This document shows, piece after piece, positions 6,878-15,853 of a stretch of DNA of 64,000 bases. Numbering within the stretch: the stretch's first letter is position 1; each line of letters starts with the position of its first letter. Where the stretch lies: contig NZ_JADQTO010000003.1 in assembly GCF_015704865.1 (NCBI RefSeq), positions 1 through 64,000 on the forward strand. Reading direction: 5' to 3'. A program made the position numbers and the translations under genes. This stretch comes from Actinoplanes aureus (GTDB taxonomy: Bacteria; Actinomycetota; Actinomycetes; Mycobacteriales; Micromonosporaceae). The notes under the pieces are model-generated. The model was not told the DNA's origin. It did no database searches and was given only the letters and a program-made list of their open reading frames with translations.

Positions 6878-8163
6878 CTAAACGCGAAAGCGCTGGACCA
6901 CCGAGCGCAACTCTCCTGCGACCTCGGTCAATTCATTGACCGAGGCTTCGGCCTCGCCGAGCGCCGCGGGTGGTGGCGTGCGCGGCGCTCGCTACCGAGT
7001 TGATGTTGCCGGCGATGGTCGAGCTGCCGTTCGCCGCCTCGCCGATGCTGCGGCTCATCTCGTTGGTCGTGGCGGTCTGCTCCTCGACGGCCGACGCGAT
7101 GGTCACCTGATAGTCGTTGATCTCCGAGATGATCCGGGAGATCTCGGCGATCGCGGTCACCGCGCTGGAGGTGTCCGCCTGGATCGCCTCCACCCGGCGG
7201 GCGATGTCCTCGTGGCCTTCGCGGTCTCCTGGGCGAGGTCCTTGACCTCGGTCGCGACCACGGCGAACCCCTTGCCCGATTCGCCTGCCCGCGCCGCCTC
7301 GATCGTCGCGTTCAGGGCCAGCAGGTTGGTCTGCTCGGCGATCGAGGTGATCACCTTGACCACGTTCCCGATTTCCTCGGAGGAGGTGCCGAGCTTGGCC
7401 ACCGTGTCGTTGGTGGCCTGAGCGACGCCGACCGCGCCGGAGGCGACCTGGGCGGCGCTGTTGGCGTTCTCCGAGATCTCCCGGATCGACGCGCCCATCT
7501 CGTCGCTGCCGGCGGCGGCCGACTGCACGCTGGCCGAGACCTCGTTGGCGGTGCCCGCCACCACGCCGGCCTGTTCGGCGGCCGCCCGGGACTCGGCGTC
7601 CAGCCGGATGGTGATCGTGCTCAGCCGCTGGGTCACGTCGCCCGTTCCTCGGCGCCGTGGCTGAGCTGCCGCACGCTGGTGACCAGGCCGTCCCGGGCAC
7701 GGTTCGTCGCCTCGGCCATCTGGCCGAGCTCGTGGCGGGAGCGGACCTCGGCGGACACCGTGAGGTCGCCGTCGGCGACCGCGCTCAACGCCGTGGAGAC
7801 CGTGGCGAGCTGCCGTTTGATCAGGCGCATCACGCCGAAACCGATGAACGCGGCGAGGACGAAGCCGATGATCAGCCCGAGCAGGGTGACCAGGCGGGCC
7901 TGCTCGTAGGAGTCGTTGCCGTGTACGGCCATGGCGTCCGCGTCGGCCTCCTCGGCTGACTGGAGCTCGTCCATCGCGCCGTTCATCGCGGTCTCGACGC
8001 GGTTGAACTCCGGCAGGATCTGATCCGGCGCGGGCATCTCGTAGCCGGCGGCCATCGGCTTGCGGAAGATGATCGTGTCGCGCAGCGCCCGGTAGTTCTG
8101 CATCGCGTCGGAGAAGGCGGTGAGCCGCTGCAGCCGATCGGAGGCACCCGAACCGCTCCGGTG
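6878..8163 (-). pseudogene. methyl-accepting chemotaxis protein, frameshifted and 5'-truncated
   Basis: The coding content of a chemoreceptor is readable on the minus strand, split over three frames. From about 8160 to 7645: end of a sensor region, one TM helix ([20 protein letters not shown]) and HAMP. From about 7645 to 7213: signalling domain with [20 protein letters not shown]. From 7213 to about 6960: [14 protein letters not shown]. After a further shift the normal end NELTEVAGELRSVVQRF and a TAG stop at 6878-6880 appear. Shifts fall near 7645, at 7211-7215 (one base lost from GCCACCGAG) and near 6960. The N-terminus with TM1 and start codon is missing: the same frame upstream runs straight into the stop of the stress-protein gene at 8164. 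Loss of the 5' end plus three shifts argues for true decay over sequencing error. Confidence 0.88.
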
Positions 8164-9036
8164 CTAGCCCTCCACACGCCCCGCGTGCACGAGCGCGATG
8201 CTGCACCGGGCCCGGTGCAGCAGATGCCGGCCGACCGAGGGACGTAGGGCCACCCGCAGCGCCCGGCGGATCCGGGCCCCCGCGACCACCAGTTGCGCGC
8301 CGGCGGCCGCCTCGGCCAGAACCTCACCCGGCGGGCCGACCAGGATCTCGGTGCTCACCGGCACCGCCGGGAACCGCCGCCGCCAGCAGCCGACGATCTC
8401 ATCCAGCCGGCGGCGTTCCGCGGCCACCGCGCTCAGGTTCGCGTCCGACAGCAGGTCCCGGCCGCCGTCCGGCGGCGGCCAGCCGTGCACCGCCCGCAGC
8501 GGCACGCCGCGCACCGCCGCCTGCTCGAAGGCGAAACCCAGCACCAGGCCGGCGGCCGGCGAGTCGTCCACGCCGGCGACCACCGGGTCGGTGGCACGTG
8601 GCTCACCGCGGACCACCACCACCGGGCAGCGCGCGTGGGCGCTCACCGAGGCGCTCGTCGAGCCGAGGAGGGTACGTACGGCGGAGTGGCGCGGACCGCC
8701 CACCACCAGCAGGCCGGCGCCCGCACCCCGCTGGGTCAGCGCCACCGCCGCCGTGCCGTGCTCGACCCGGGCCTGGACCTGTACGCACGGATGCGAGTCA
8801 CCGGCCGCCGCGATCGCCTTGCCGAGCATGTCCCCGACGGCGTCGTCCGTGTCCGCGTCGGGGTAGACGGCGGCGGCCGGCATCATCGCCGCCGCGGGCA
8901 CATAGCTGGGCCACTCGTACGCGTAGAGCAGCTCGACCGGCGCATCCGTGCGCTGGGCCTCGTCCAGGGCCCAGCGGGCGGCCTTGCGCGCGTCCGGAGA
9001 GCCGTCGTATCCCACGACGATCTTCTGACTGGGCAT
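8164..9036 (-). CDS. universal stress protein, tandem UspA domains
   Basis: A 290-residue cytoplasmic protein with two UspA domains (about 1-142 and 150-290). The first begins [20 protein letters not shown] and keeps an ATP-loop-like segment ([21 protein letters not shown]). In the second the corresponding loop reads [20 protein letters not shown], so the Gly-Ser of the nucleotide motif is lost and this half may not bind ATP. The ATG at 9036 follows GAGGAGG. In actinobacteria such tandem Usp proteins are typical of hypoxia and dormancy responses, but I see no DevR-like box here. Its stop codon is fused to the remains of the chemoreceptor gene. Confidence 0.92.
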   Translation of the reverse strand: MPSQKIVVGYDGSPDARKAARWALDEAQRTDAPVELLYAYEWPSYVPAAAMMPAAAVYPDADTDDAVGDMLGKAIAAAGDSHPCVQVQARVEHGTAAVALTQRGAGAGLLVVGGPRHSAVRTLLGSTSASVSAHARCPVVVVRGEPRATDPVVAGVDDSPAAGLVLGFAFEQAAVRGVPLRAVHGWPPPDGGRDLLSDANLSAVAAERRRLDEIVGCWRRRFPAVPVSTEILVGPPGEVLAEAAAGAQLVVAGARIRRALRVALRPSVGRHLLHRARCSIALVHAGRVEG

Positions 9037-9096
9037 GGTGAGCCTCCTCACACTCCTACCCAGATCGTTGTTCCTGAACGACCGTCGAGCAAGTAC

Positions 9097-9585
9097 TCAC
9101 GCGGGGCCGTCTCTGCTGATCGGTCGCGGGCCGGAGACCTCGGCCAGCCAGGGTTCGACCACGTCGCCGAGCAGGGCGGCGAGAGCGGTGGCCGATCCGG
9201 GGGAGAGCGGGGCGAACACATGGCGTACCGCGTCGCGGGCCTTCGACGTGGCCTCCCGAGCCATCGTCTCGCCCTGCGGAGTGGGGCACAGCCAGACCCG
9301 CCGCCGGTCGTTCTCGTCGCGTTCCCGCTCGATCAGCCCGGCTGCCTCCAGCCGGTCGGCGAGCGGGGTGACCGAGGACTGCTGCACGTACAGCAGCCGG
9401 GCCAGCGCGCCGCCGGTCAGACCCTCGTGCTCGCCGAGCACGTAGAGCGCCAGGAGGTCCAGCCCCGGCATCCCGGCCTCGGCCGCGGCGTCTTCCATGG
9501 CGTTCTGGATCAGGCGGCCGGCTTGCAGCATCAGGTAGCCGAGCTCCAGCCCTCCCGGCGAGCGGGCGATCGATGCGGCGGTCAC
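9097..9585 (-). CDS. MarR-family transcriptional regulator
   Basis: A 162-residue winged-helix regulator. The MarR core runs from LGYLMLQAGRLIQNAM through the recognition region GGALARLLYVQQSSVTPLAD and the wing RERDENDRRRVWLCPT. MarR dimers usually bind short palindromes and release them on binding phenolic or other small ligands. The GTG at 9585 is the first start compatible with the domain; no clear ribosome site precedes it, so the mRNA may be leaderless. The gene diverges from glnII, and a small palindrome lies in the shared spacer. Confidence 0.85.
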   Translation of the reverse strand: MTAASIARSPGGLELGYLMLQAGRLIQNAMEDAAAEAGMPGLDLLALYVLGEHEGLTGGALARLLYVQQSSVTPLADRLEAAGLIERERDENDRRRVWLCPTPQGETMAREATSKARDAVRHVFAPLSPGSATALAALLGDVVEPWLAEVSGPRPISRDGPA

Positions 9586-9590
9586 GACTG

Positions 9591-9605
9591 TTTCATCGGC
9601 TGAAA
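9591..9605. promoter_or_regulatory. small palindrome upstream of marR and glnII
   Basis: TTTCA, 5 bases, TGAAA. It sits 6-20 bases upstream of the MarR GTG, within the divergent spacer, as expected for an autoregulatory MarR operator. The arms are short, so chance is possible. Confidence 0.35.
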
Positions 9606-9726
9606 TTTCCGGTGGCTGAAGCGTCACCAAGTAACCGGGATCACGATTCCGAGGTGCGGGATCGGAAACGTGGATTTTATGTTCGGCGGCTAGCCTCCTC
9701 GCGCTCACCCAGTTCGAGGAGAATTC

Positions 9727-10728
9727 ATGGCAATCAAGGCCGAGTACATCTGGATCGACGGCACCCAGCCCACCGCCAAGCTGCGGTCCAAGACGAAGAT
9801 CCTGGCCGAGGGCGCCGAGCCCCCCATCTGGGGCTTCGACGGCTCCAGCACCAACCAGGCGCCCGGCGACAAGTCCGACTGCGTGCTCAAGCCGGTTTTC
9901 ACCTGTCCGGACCCGATCCGCGGTGGTGACAACATCATCGTGCTGTGCGAGGTCGAGCTGATCGACGGCACCCTGCACCCGACCAACACCCGTGCCACCC
10001 TCCGCGAGGTCGCCACGAAGTACGCCGACCAGGAGGCGATCTTCGGTATCGAGCAGGAGTACACCTTCTTCAAGGACGGCCGCCCGCTCGGCTTCCCGGT
10101 CGGCGGCGGCTACCCCGCCCCGCAGGGTGGCTACTACTGCGGCGTCGGCGCGGACGAGGTCTTCGGCCGGGAGATCGTCGAGGAGCACATGGACGCCTGC
10201 CTCGCGGCCGGCCTGCACCTCTCCGGCATCAACGCCGAGGTCATGCCGGGTCAGTGGGAGTTCCAGATCGGCCCGGTCGCCGCACCGCAGGTCGCCGACG
10301 AGCTCTGGGTCGCCCGCTGGCTGCTCTACCGCATCGCCGAGGACCACGGCGTCTCGGCCACCCTCGACCCGAAGCCGGTCAAGGGCGACTGGAACGGCGC
10401 CGGCGCGCACACCAACTTCTCCACCAAGGCGATGCGCGAGAACTACGACGCGATCATCGCGGCGGCCGAGGCGCTGGGCAAGAAGCGCCAGGAGCACGTC
10501 GACGGCTACGGTGCCGGCATCGACCAGCGCCTCACCGGCCTGCACGAGACCGCCCCGTGGACCGAGTACAGCTACGGCGTCTCGGACCGCGGCGCGTCGG
10601 TGCGTATCCCGTGGCAGGTGGAGAAGGACGGCAAGGGCTACATCGAGGACCGCCGGCCGAACGCCAACGTCGACCCGTACGTGGTCACCCGCCTGCTGAT
10701 CGACACGATCTGCTCGGCGCTCGCCTGA
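9727..10728 (+). CDS. glnII: glutamine synthetase type II
   Basis: A 333-residue glutamine synthetase of the short, eukaryote-like type II class, which makes glutamine from glutamate, NH3 and ATP. Class features are visible: PIWGFDGSSTNQAPGDKSD near 33-51, the metal-binding IFGIEQEYTFF, NAEVMPGQWEFQIGP, the ATP-site KGDWNGAGAHTNFSTKAMR, and the C-terminal ASVRIPWQ and DRRPNANVDPY. Length is normal for the class, and there is no adenylylation loop as in GlnA-I. The ATG follows GAGGAG. Actinomycetes carry this gene besides glnA; the N-formylglutamate amidohydrolase-like gene follows 56 bp downstream on the same strand. Confidence 0.97.
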   Translation: MAIKAEYIWIDGTQPTAKLRSKTKILAEGAEPPIWGFDGSSTNQAPGDKSDCVLKPVFTCPDPIRGGDNIIVLCEVELIDGTLHPTNTRATLREVATKYADQEAIFGIEQEYTFFKDGRPLGFPVGGGYPAPQGGYYCGVGADEVFGREIVEEHMDACLAAGLHLSGINAEVMPGQWEFQIGPVAAPQVADELWVARWLLYRIAEDHGVSATLDPKPVKGDWNGAGAHTNFSTKAMRENYDAIIAAAEALGKKRQEHVDGYGAGIDQRLTGLHETAPWTEYSYGVSDRGASVRIPWQVEKDGKGYIEDRRPNANVDPYVVTRLLIDTICSALA

Positions 10729-10784
10729 TCCCTTCGGAGGCTGCGCGCGGCGATTGTGTCGTACCCCGCGCGTAGCCTCCGGGC

Positions 10785-11558
10785 GTGGCTTTCGCGATTG
10801 TCCCCGGCGACCCCGGGTCGCCGGTCGTCCTGCACGTCCCGCACGCCTCCCGGACGATCGTCGAGTCCGGGTTGCTGCTCGGCGAGGCGGCGCTCACCGA
10901 GGAGCTCGACCACCTCACCGACGCGTGGACCGACGTCATCGCCGACCTCGCCGCGGCCGGCGCCGCGCGGCGACCATGGATCTTCGTGAATCGGCTGTCC
11001 CGGCTCGTCGTCGATCCGGAGCGGCTGCCGGATGGCTCCGAGGAGATGCTCGCGGCGGGCATGGGGCCGGTCTACACGAGGGGCTACGCCGGGCGGCGGT
11101 TGCGCGCCGATGATCCGTCGCGCGATGCGGTGCTGCTGAAAGAGCACTTCTTTCCGTACGCGGAAGCGATGACCACCCTCGTCGAGGAGCGTCTGGCCGG
11201 CACCGGGCGGGCCGTGATCCTCGACGTCCACTCCTATCCCGCGGACCCGCTGCCGTATGAGTTGCACGCCGACGGGCCCCGTCCCGCCGTCTGCCTCGGC
11301 ACCCACCCGCTGCACACCCCGGACTGGCTGACCGATGCCGCCCGTGCCGCCTTCGCACCGGCCGGCGACATCGGCTTGGACAGCCCGTTCGCCGGCTGCT
11401 ACGTGCCGCTGAAGCTCTTCGGGACGACCGCGGCCGTCTCCGCGCTGATGATCGAGATCCGCCGCGACCGGTACATGCGGGAGCCGGGCGGCGCGCCCAC
11501 CAGCGGCCTCGACACACTCGCCGGCGGGCTCGCCCGCCTGATCGACACGGTGCCCTGA
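10785..11558 (+). CDS. N-formylglutamate amidohydrolase family protein
   Basis: A 257-residue protein of the N-formylglutamate amidohydrolase family, a zinc-dependent fold that removes formate or a similar group from acylated amino acids. Family segments are VVLHVPHASRTIV near the N-terminus, FVNRLSRLVVDPERLP, and ILDVHSYPADPLPYEL, with probable metal-binding His/Asp/Glu residues. The GTG at 10785 has no ribosome site. A TAGCCT hexamer about 6 bases upstream suggests a leaderless transcript. Position after glnII suggests a link to glutamate or histidine nitrogen metabolism, but hut genes are absent and the substrate is unproven. Confidence 0.8.
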   Translation: MAFAIVPGDPGSPVVLHVPHASRTIVESGLLLGEAALTEELDHLTDAWTDVIADLAAAGAARRPWIFVNRLSRLVVDPERLPDGSEEMLAAGMGPVYTRGYAGRRLRADDPSRDAVLLKEHFFPYAEAMTTLVEERLAGTGRAVILDVHSYPADPLPYELHADGPRPAVCLGTHPLHTPDWLTDAARAAFAPAGDIGLDSPFAGCYVPLKLFGTTAAVSALMIEIRRDRYMREPGGAPTSGLDTLAGGLARLIDTVP

Positions 11559-11693
11559 CGTCCGTCCCGTCACCCCGGCCCACCAGCCGAGGCCGGACTG
11601 AACGCCCACCGGATGGGGTAGAAGCGTTCTGGTGTGCCGGATGTCATGATGGGCCCGGCAGGCTGTCACCCGCGGCGAAAGGTACGGCAGTCG

Positions 11694-12023
11694 ATGGCGA
11701 CATTCGAGGCGCGAACGTCCGCCGAGCCCGGCCGGATCATCGTGACCCTCGCCGGCGAGTGCGATCTGTCCGCCCGGGAACATCTCACCGCTGTGCTGCT
11801 CGACGCCCTCACCCGGGCCAACGCCGTCTTCGTCGACGCCGCGGCGCTCACCTTTCTCGACTCGAGTGGCGTACACAGCCTGATCACCGCACACCACGCC
11901 GCCAAGAACCAGGGCGCCCGGGTCTACGTGGTGAACGCGACCGGCCCGGTCGCCGCCGTCCTGGAACTCACCGGTCTCGACACCCTCCTGCGCGCTCCCA
12001 CCGAAGAGCGCCGTCATGCCTGA
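11694..12023 (+). CDS. STAS-domain anti-sigma factor antagonist
   Basis: A 109-residue single STAS domain. It contains FLDSSGVHSLITAH, where the Ser pair includes the predicted phosphorylation site of SpoIIAA/RsbV-type antagonists. In partner switching the unphosphorylated form captures the anti-sigma kinase and so frees a sigma factor. The ATG at 11694 is preceded by an AAAGG element; an in-frame ATG at 11634 has no support. The stop overlaps the next gene by 8 bp, so it is translationally coupled to its likely partner kinase. Confidence 0.9.
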   Translation: MATFEARTSAEPGRIIVTLAGECDLSAREHLTAVLLDALTRANAVFVDAAALTFLDSSGVHSLITAHHAAKNQGARVYVVNATGPVAAVLELTGLDTLLRAPTEERRHA

Positions 12024-12393
12024 GGCCACCGACGGGATGTCGTATTCCGAGCCCGGAGATCTCCGGGCCGTCCGGGCCTTCGTCACCGAACGGGCGCTCG
12101 CCCTCGGCATGCCGGCCGGGCGGGTCCCGGTGCTCGCCCTCGCGGTCAGCGAACTCACCACCAACACGCTCCAGCACACCACCGGCGGCGGGCACATCCG
12201 GGTCTGGGCCGAAGGCGACCGCCTCGTCTGCGACGTCGTCGACGGCGGCGCGGACCGCCCTTTCGGCCGCGCCATGCCGGCGGCCGAAGCGATCCGCGGC
12301 CGCGGCCTCGCCATCGTGGAACGCATCTGCGACGCGGTCTACACCCGCGCGGTCCCCGGCGGCACGCTGGTCCGCATCTGCCTGAACTTCTGA
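12016..12393 (+). CDS. anti-sigma factor / serine kinase, HATPase_c (RsbW-like)
   Basis: A 125-residue protein consisting of one GHKL ATPase fold with the N-box SELTTNTLQHT, the DVVDGG G1 region and the RGRGLAIVERI G2 region. This is the size and form of RsbW/SpoIIAB-type anti-sigma kinases, which phosphorylate STAS antagonists. It overlaps the STAS gene by 8 bp and converges on the PP2C phosphatase gene, so kinase, antagonist and phosphatase lie side by side. No sigma factor gene is present in the window, so the target is unknown. Confidence 0.88.
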   Translation: MPEATDGMSYSEPGDLRAVRAFVTERALALGMPAGRVPVLALAVSELTTNTLQHTTGGGHIRVWAEGDRLVCDVVDGGADRPFGRAMPAAEAIRGRGLAIVERICDAVYTRAVPGGTLVRICLNF

Positions 12394-12447
12394 TCGGTAC
12401 GCGTGGCCGGCCGTCCCCGCCGAATTCTGGCCGTACCAAGGCGACCG

Positions 12448-13950
12448 CTAAGCCGTCACCCGGACCGTCAGCGTGCAGGTGTCGTCGTCGGGGCTGGGGG
12501 CGTAGAGCAGGCGATGGATCCGCGGCAGCGGATCCGAGCCGGGCGCGGCTGAGACCGCCGAGAGATGGCGGCGGACCTCGGCGGTGCGGGCCGGCATGTC
12601 GCCCGCGCGGCGCTCGACCAGGCCGTCGGTGTAGAACAGCACCAGGTCGCCCGGTTCGAGCCGGGCGTCGGCGACCGGGAATTCCACCTCGGGCTCGGCG
12701 CCGAGCAGCAGGCCCGCGGGACGGTCCAGTTCGGTGCTCTCGCCGAGCCGGCCCAGCAGCGGTGCCATGTGGCCGGCGCGCGCCCACGGCAGCCGGCGGG
12801 TCCGGGGGTCGTAGACGGCCACCAGCGCGGTGCCGGTGATGCCGAGCTGGGAGCAGAGCCGGTTCATGTGCCGGAGCAGTTCGCCGGGCTCGCGGATGCC
12901 GATCGACAGCCAGGCGACCAGGGCGAAACGGAGGTGTGCCATGCCGCTGGCGGCCTCCAGGCCGTGGCCGGCGACGTCACCGATCGCCAGGATGACGCGG
13001 CCGTCGGGGAGCGTCTGCGCGTGGTACCAGTCGCCGCCGACCTGCACGGCGCTCTCCGCGGGCAGGTAGCTGACCATGGCCTCCAGGCCGTCCAGTGTGA
13101 ACGGCTCGGCCGGCACCGGCTGGATCAGGTTCTGCAGCTGGCCGGCCAGGCGGTGCTCGGCCAGCGCGGTCATCTCGCGGGTGCGCAGCTTGTCGCTGAG
13201 CGTCTCGATCTCGGTACGCGAGTCCACCCGGGCGGTCACGTCCTGCACCACGGCGTAGACCTTCACCGGCTGACCGGACGCGTCCCGGGCCACGTCGGAG
13301 AGGATCCGCAGGTGCTTGACCACCTCCCCGATCCGGAACCGGACGGTCACGTCGGAGGTGGCGCCGCTGTCCAGCGTCTGCCAGGCCGTCTCGGCGATGC
13401 CATGGTCCTCGGGCAGCATCGCCCGGCCCTGCTCGAACCGGGACAACGGGCCGTCGCCCGGGTCCCGGGCGAAGATCCGGTACATCCCGGGTGACCAGTC
13501 GCTGCGGCCGCTGACCAGGTCGTACTCGGCCCAGCCGAGGCTGCCGAGCAGCTCGGTGTGTTCCAGGCGGCGCTGGTGCTCGTCCATCCGCTGCCACCAG
13601 ACCAGCAGGCCGCCGAGCACCCGGTGCACGCTGATCTCGAAGCGGGACTCGGCGACGACACCGGACTGCTTCTCCTCGTACCGGAACTGGTCCATCCGGC
13701 CGGGCACACCGGTGTGCAGCACCTCGGCGTAGAGGTTCCAGAGCGGGCCGTCCACCATGGACGGGTAGAGCTCGCGGAGCCGGCCGTCGACCCGCTGCGT
13801 GCCGCGCCCGTAGATGTCGCGGATCTGATCACTGGTCGCGGCGATCCGGAAATCCACCACCTCGCCGGCCGGTCCGTGCACCGGGAGCAGCCAGGTGCAA
13901 CCCGCCGGGATCGCGGCGAGCAACTCCCGAACCGCGGCCTCATCCGCCAT
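12448..13950 (-). CDS. PAS-domain PP2C-type serine phosphatase (RsbU/RsbP-like)
   Basis: A 500-residue protein with two PAS-like sensor regions (about 10-125 and 130-245), a short coiled linker with TLSDKLRTREMTALAEHRLAG, and a C-terminal SpoIIE/PP2C phosphatase (about 285-500). The metal-binding acids are present in VGGDWYHA, IGDVAGHG, FYTDGLVERR and SPDDDTCTL. Such enzymes dephosphorylate STAS antagonists in response to signals perceived by the PAS part. The gene converges on the STAS/HATPase pair, with 54 bp between the stops, and completes a partner-switching set. The start at 13950 has only a weak GGGG element nearby. Confidence 0.9.
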   Translation of the reverse strand: MADEAAVRELLAAIPAGCTWLLPVHGPAGEVVDFRIAATSDQIRDIYGRGTQRVDGRLRELYPSMVDGPLWNLYAEVLHTGVPGRMDQFRYEEKQSGVVAESRFEISVHRVLGGLLVWWQRMDEHQRRLEHTELLGSLGWAEYDLVSGRSDWSPGMYRIFARDPGDGPLSRFEQGRAMLPEDHGIAETAWQTLDSGATSDVTVRFRIGEVVKHLRILSDVARDASGQPVKVYAVVQDVTARVDSRTEIETLSDKLRTREMTALAEHRLAGQLQNLIQPVPAEPFTLDGLEAMVSYLPAESAVQVGGDWYHAQTLPDGRVILAIGDVAGHGLEAASGMAHLRFALVAWLSIGIREPGELLRHMNRLCSQLGITGTALVAVYDPRTRRLPWARAGHMAPLLGRLGESTELDRPAGLLLGAEPEVEFPVADARLEPGDLVLFYTDGLVERRAGDMPARTAEVRRHLSAVSAAPGSDPLPRIHRLLYAPSPDDDTCTLTVRVTA

Positions 13951-14010
13951 CCCCGAAGCCTATCGGGCTGAAGGGAGACGCGGAGCGCACCGACACGTCG
14001 GTGTACGCGG

Positions 14011-15141
14011 TCACGCGTACGTCAGTGCCGCACCGATCCGGCGCAGGAAGGCGGCGTTCCCCGGCGTCGTGCGCAGCTGCTTCAGCAGCTGTTCCATGCC
14101 CTCGCGCCGGTCCTGGCCGGTGAGCGCGCGCCGCACCTGCCCGGCGAGCGCCAGTTCGGCCGGCGGCAGGAGCAGCTCGTCGTGCCGGGTGCCGGTGCTC
14201 GTCACGTCGATCGCCGGGAAGATCCGCGCTTCGGCGAGCGAGCGGTCCAGCTTCAGCTCGGCGTTGCCGGTGCTCTTGAACTCCTCGAAGATCAGCGTGT
14301 CCATCGCCGAACCGTTCTCCACCAGGGCGGTCGCGATGATGGTGACCGATCCGCCGCCTTCCAGCGCGCGGGCCGCGCCGAGCAGGCGCTTCGGCGGGTA
14401 GAGCGCGGTCGAGTCGAGGCCGCCGGACAGGGTGCGGCCACGCCCCGGCGCGGCCAGGTTGTAGGCCCGCCCGAGCCGGGTGAGCGAGTCGAGCAGCAGG
14501 ACCACGTCGGTGCCCTGCTCGGCGAGGCGTTTGGCCCGTTCCACGGCGAGTTCGGCGACCGCGATGTGGTCCTGCGGCGGGCGGTCGAAGGTGGCCGCGA
14601 CCACCTCGCCGCTGACCGTGCGGCGCATGTCGGTGACCTCCTCCGGGCGTTCGTCGACGAGAACGGTCATCAGGTGGCACTCGGGATGGTTGGCGGTGAT
14701 CGCACCGGCGATCTGCTGGAGCACGGTGGTCTTGCCGGCCTTCGGCGGTGCGACGATCAGCGCCCGCTGGCCCTTGCCGATCGGCATCACCAGGTCGATG
14801 ACGCGGGTGGTGAGCAGCCCCGGTTCGGTCTCCAGGCGCAGCCGGTCGTGCGGGTGCAGCGAGGTGAGCCGGTAGAAGTCCGGGCGCGGGGCGGGCGGGT
14901 CGATCTGGAGGCGGGCCGGCCGGGTGCCGGAGATCTCGGCGATCCCGGTGACCCGGTCGCCGCGGCGCAGGCCGAGGCGGCGGACCTCGCTCAGGGCGAC
15001 CGGGATGTCGGCCCGGCCGGGGAGGTAGCCGTCGGCGCGCAGCCAGGCGCGGTCGTCGACGACGTCGAGCAGGGCGTCGACGGCGAGATGTTCGGTGGGC
15101 GGGTTGCGTTTCTTCTGGGTACGGGTGACGACATCGGTCAC
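14011..15141 (-). CDS. rho: short Rho-type transcription termination factor
   Basis: A 376-residue Rho homologue. It keeps the RNA-binding cold-shock-like region (LRADGYLPGRADIPVALSEV), the P-loop VAPPKAGKTTVLQ, the DERPEEVTDMRR segment, LLDSLTRLGRAYN at the bicyclomycin site and the STGTRHDELLL R-loop region. Rho is a hexameric RNA helicase that ends transcription. Actinobacterial Rho proteins usually carry a long, basic N-terminal extension and insertion and exceed 600 residues; this copy has only about 25 residues before the core, so it looks like a second, compact paralogue. It diverges from the ClgR-like gene. The start at 15141 follows GAGGAGAACCCC. Confidence 0.88.
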   Translation of the reverse strand: MTDVVTRTQKKRNPPTEHLAVDALLDVVDDRAWLRADGYLPGRADIPVALSEVRRLGLRRGDRVTGIAEISGTRPARLQIDPPAPRPDFYRLTSLHPHDRLRLETEPGLLTTRVIDLVMPIGKGQRALIVAPPKAGKTTVLQQIAGAITANHPECHLMTVLVDERPEEVTDMRRTVSGEVVAATFDRPPQDHIAVAELAVERAKRLAEQGTDVVLLLDSLTRLGRAYNLAAPGRGRTLSGGLDSTALYPPKRLLGAARALEGGGSVTIIATALVENGSAMDTLIFEEFKSTGNAELKLDRSLAEARIFPAIDVTSTGTRHDELLLPPAELALAGQVRRALTGQDRREGMEQLLKQLRTTPGNAAFLRRIGAALTYA

Positions 15142-15253
15142 GGGGTTCTCCTCGAGAGGGGGCGGCGCGATGAGCCGGCCCGGCGTACGGATGGCCGTCA
15201 GCGCTGCTCACGGTCGTGGAGACAGCGCTGGGAACCATCCGGGCCTGTGGGGT

Positions 15254-15273
15254 GCGCGAAACGGGCGCGAAAC
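15254..15273. promoter_or_regulatory. direct repeat GCGCGAAAC with 11-bp period
   Basis: Two exact GCGCGAAAC copies begin at 15254 and 15265, one helical turn apart, in the 290-bp spacer between the rho-like and clgR-like genes. This may be a regulator site for either gene. I recognise no named consensus. Confidence 0.35.
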
Positions 15274-15351
15274 AGGAAAGCCGGCGAGCGGCTCGGGAAA
15301 GGTGGACCACCGGGTGGCGATGAGAACGCCGGCATCCGGGATCCGATTGCG

Positions 15352-15371
15352 CCAACCGTAGCACCGGTTGG
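15352..15371. promoter_or_regulatory. palindrome upstream of the clgR-like gene
   Basis: CCAACCG, 6 bases, CGGTTGG lies about 60 bp before the ATG at 15432. It could be an operator or an RNA hairpin in the leader. The rest of the 290-bp spacer shows no open frame that I can support. Confidence 0.35.
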
Positions 15372-15431
15372 CCGTACCGGGCCATCCCGGGTGATGATGA
15401 CACCCTGAGCTGGACTGCGGAGGAGACGGGC

Positions 15432-15848
15432 ATGCCACTGTTGCGCCGGGTGATCGGGGCGGTTCTTCGGCGGGTGCGCCAGCACCAGGGCCGCACCCTG
15501 CGGGATGTCGCCGAGTCGGCCGGGGTGTCGCTGCCGTACCTCTCCGAAGTGGAGCGCGGCACCAAGGAGGCCTCGTCGGAGGTGCTCGCGGCGATCTGCC
15601 GGGCGCTCGGGCTGCCGCTGCCGGAGCTGCTCGACGAGGTCCGCCGGGAGCTGCTGCGGGGAACGCCGGCGCCCCGGGCCGGTCTTGCCGCCCCGATGCA
15701 GCGGGTCACCCTGCGGTGTGCCACGCAGCGCGGCGTCGACGGCGGGTCCGGAGCCGGGCCGGTGGTGCGGTGCGCGGCCGGCGGGCGCCCGCGGTCGATG
15801 GGCCGCCTACGGCTGAGCTGCCGCCCCGGCCTGCTCGTCCGGGCCTGA
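15432..15848 (+). CDS. XRE-family regulator resembling ClgR
   Basis: A 138-residue protein whose first 80 residues closely match the ClgR/PopR type of Xre regulator: start [21 protein letters not shown], helix-turn-helix [19 protein letters not shown], then [26 protein letters not shown]. ClgR activates clp protease and other stress genes in actinobacteria. The last 55 residues are low-complexity and Arg-rich and do not match what I know of ClgR, so this may be a paralogue. The ATG follows GGAGGAG. The only gene after it on this strand is far away, so it is monocistronic. Confidence 0.82.
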   Translation: MPLLRRVIGAVLRRVRQHQGRTLRDVAESAGVSLPYLSEVERGTKEASSEVLAAICRALGLPLPELLDEVRRELLRGTPAPRAGLAAPMQRVTLRCATQRGVDGGSGAGPVVRCAAGGRPRSMGRLRLSCRPGLLVRA

Positions 15849-15853
15849 GCCGG

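Noticed and set aside
6878..8163. Programmed frameshifting in the chemoreceptor
   Set aside because: Three separate shifts without slippery sequences plus loss of the start and TM1 fit decay better.
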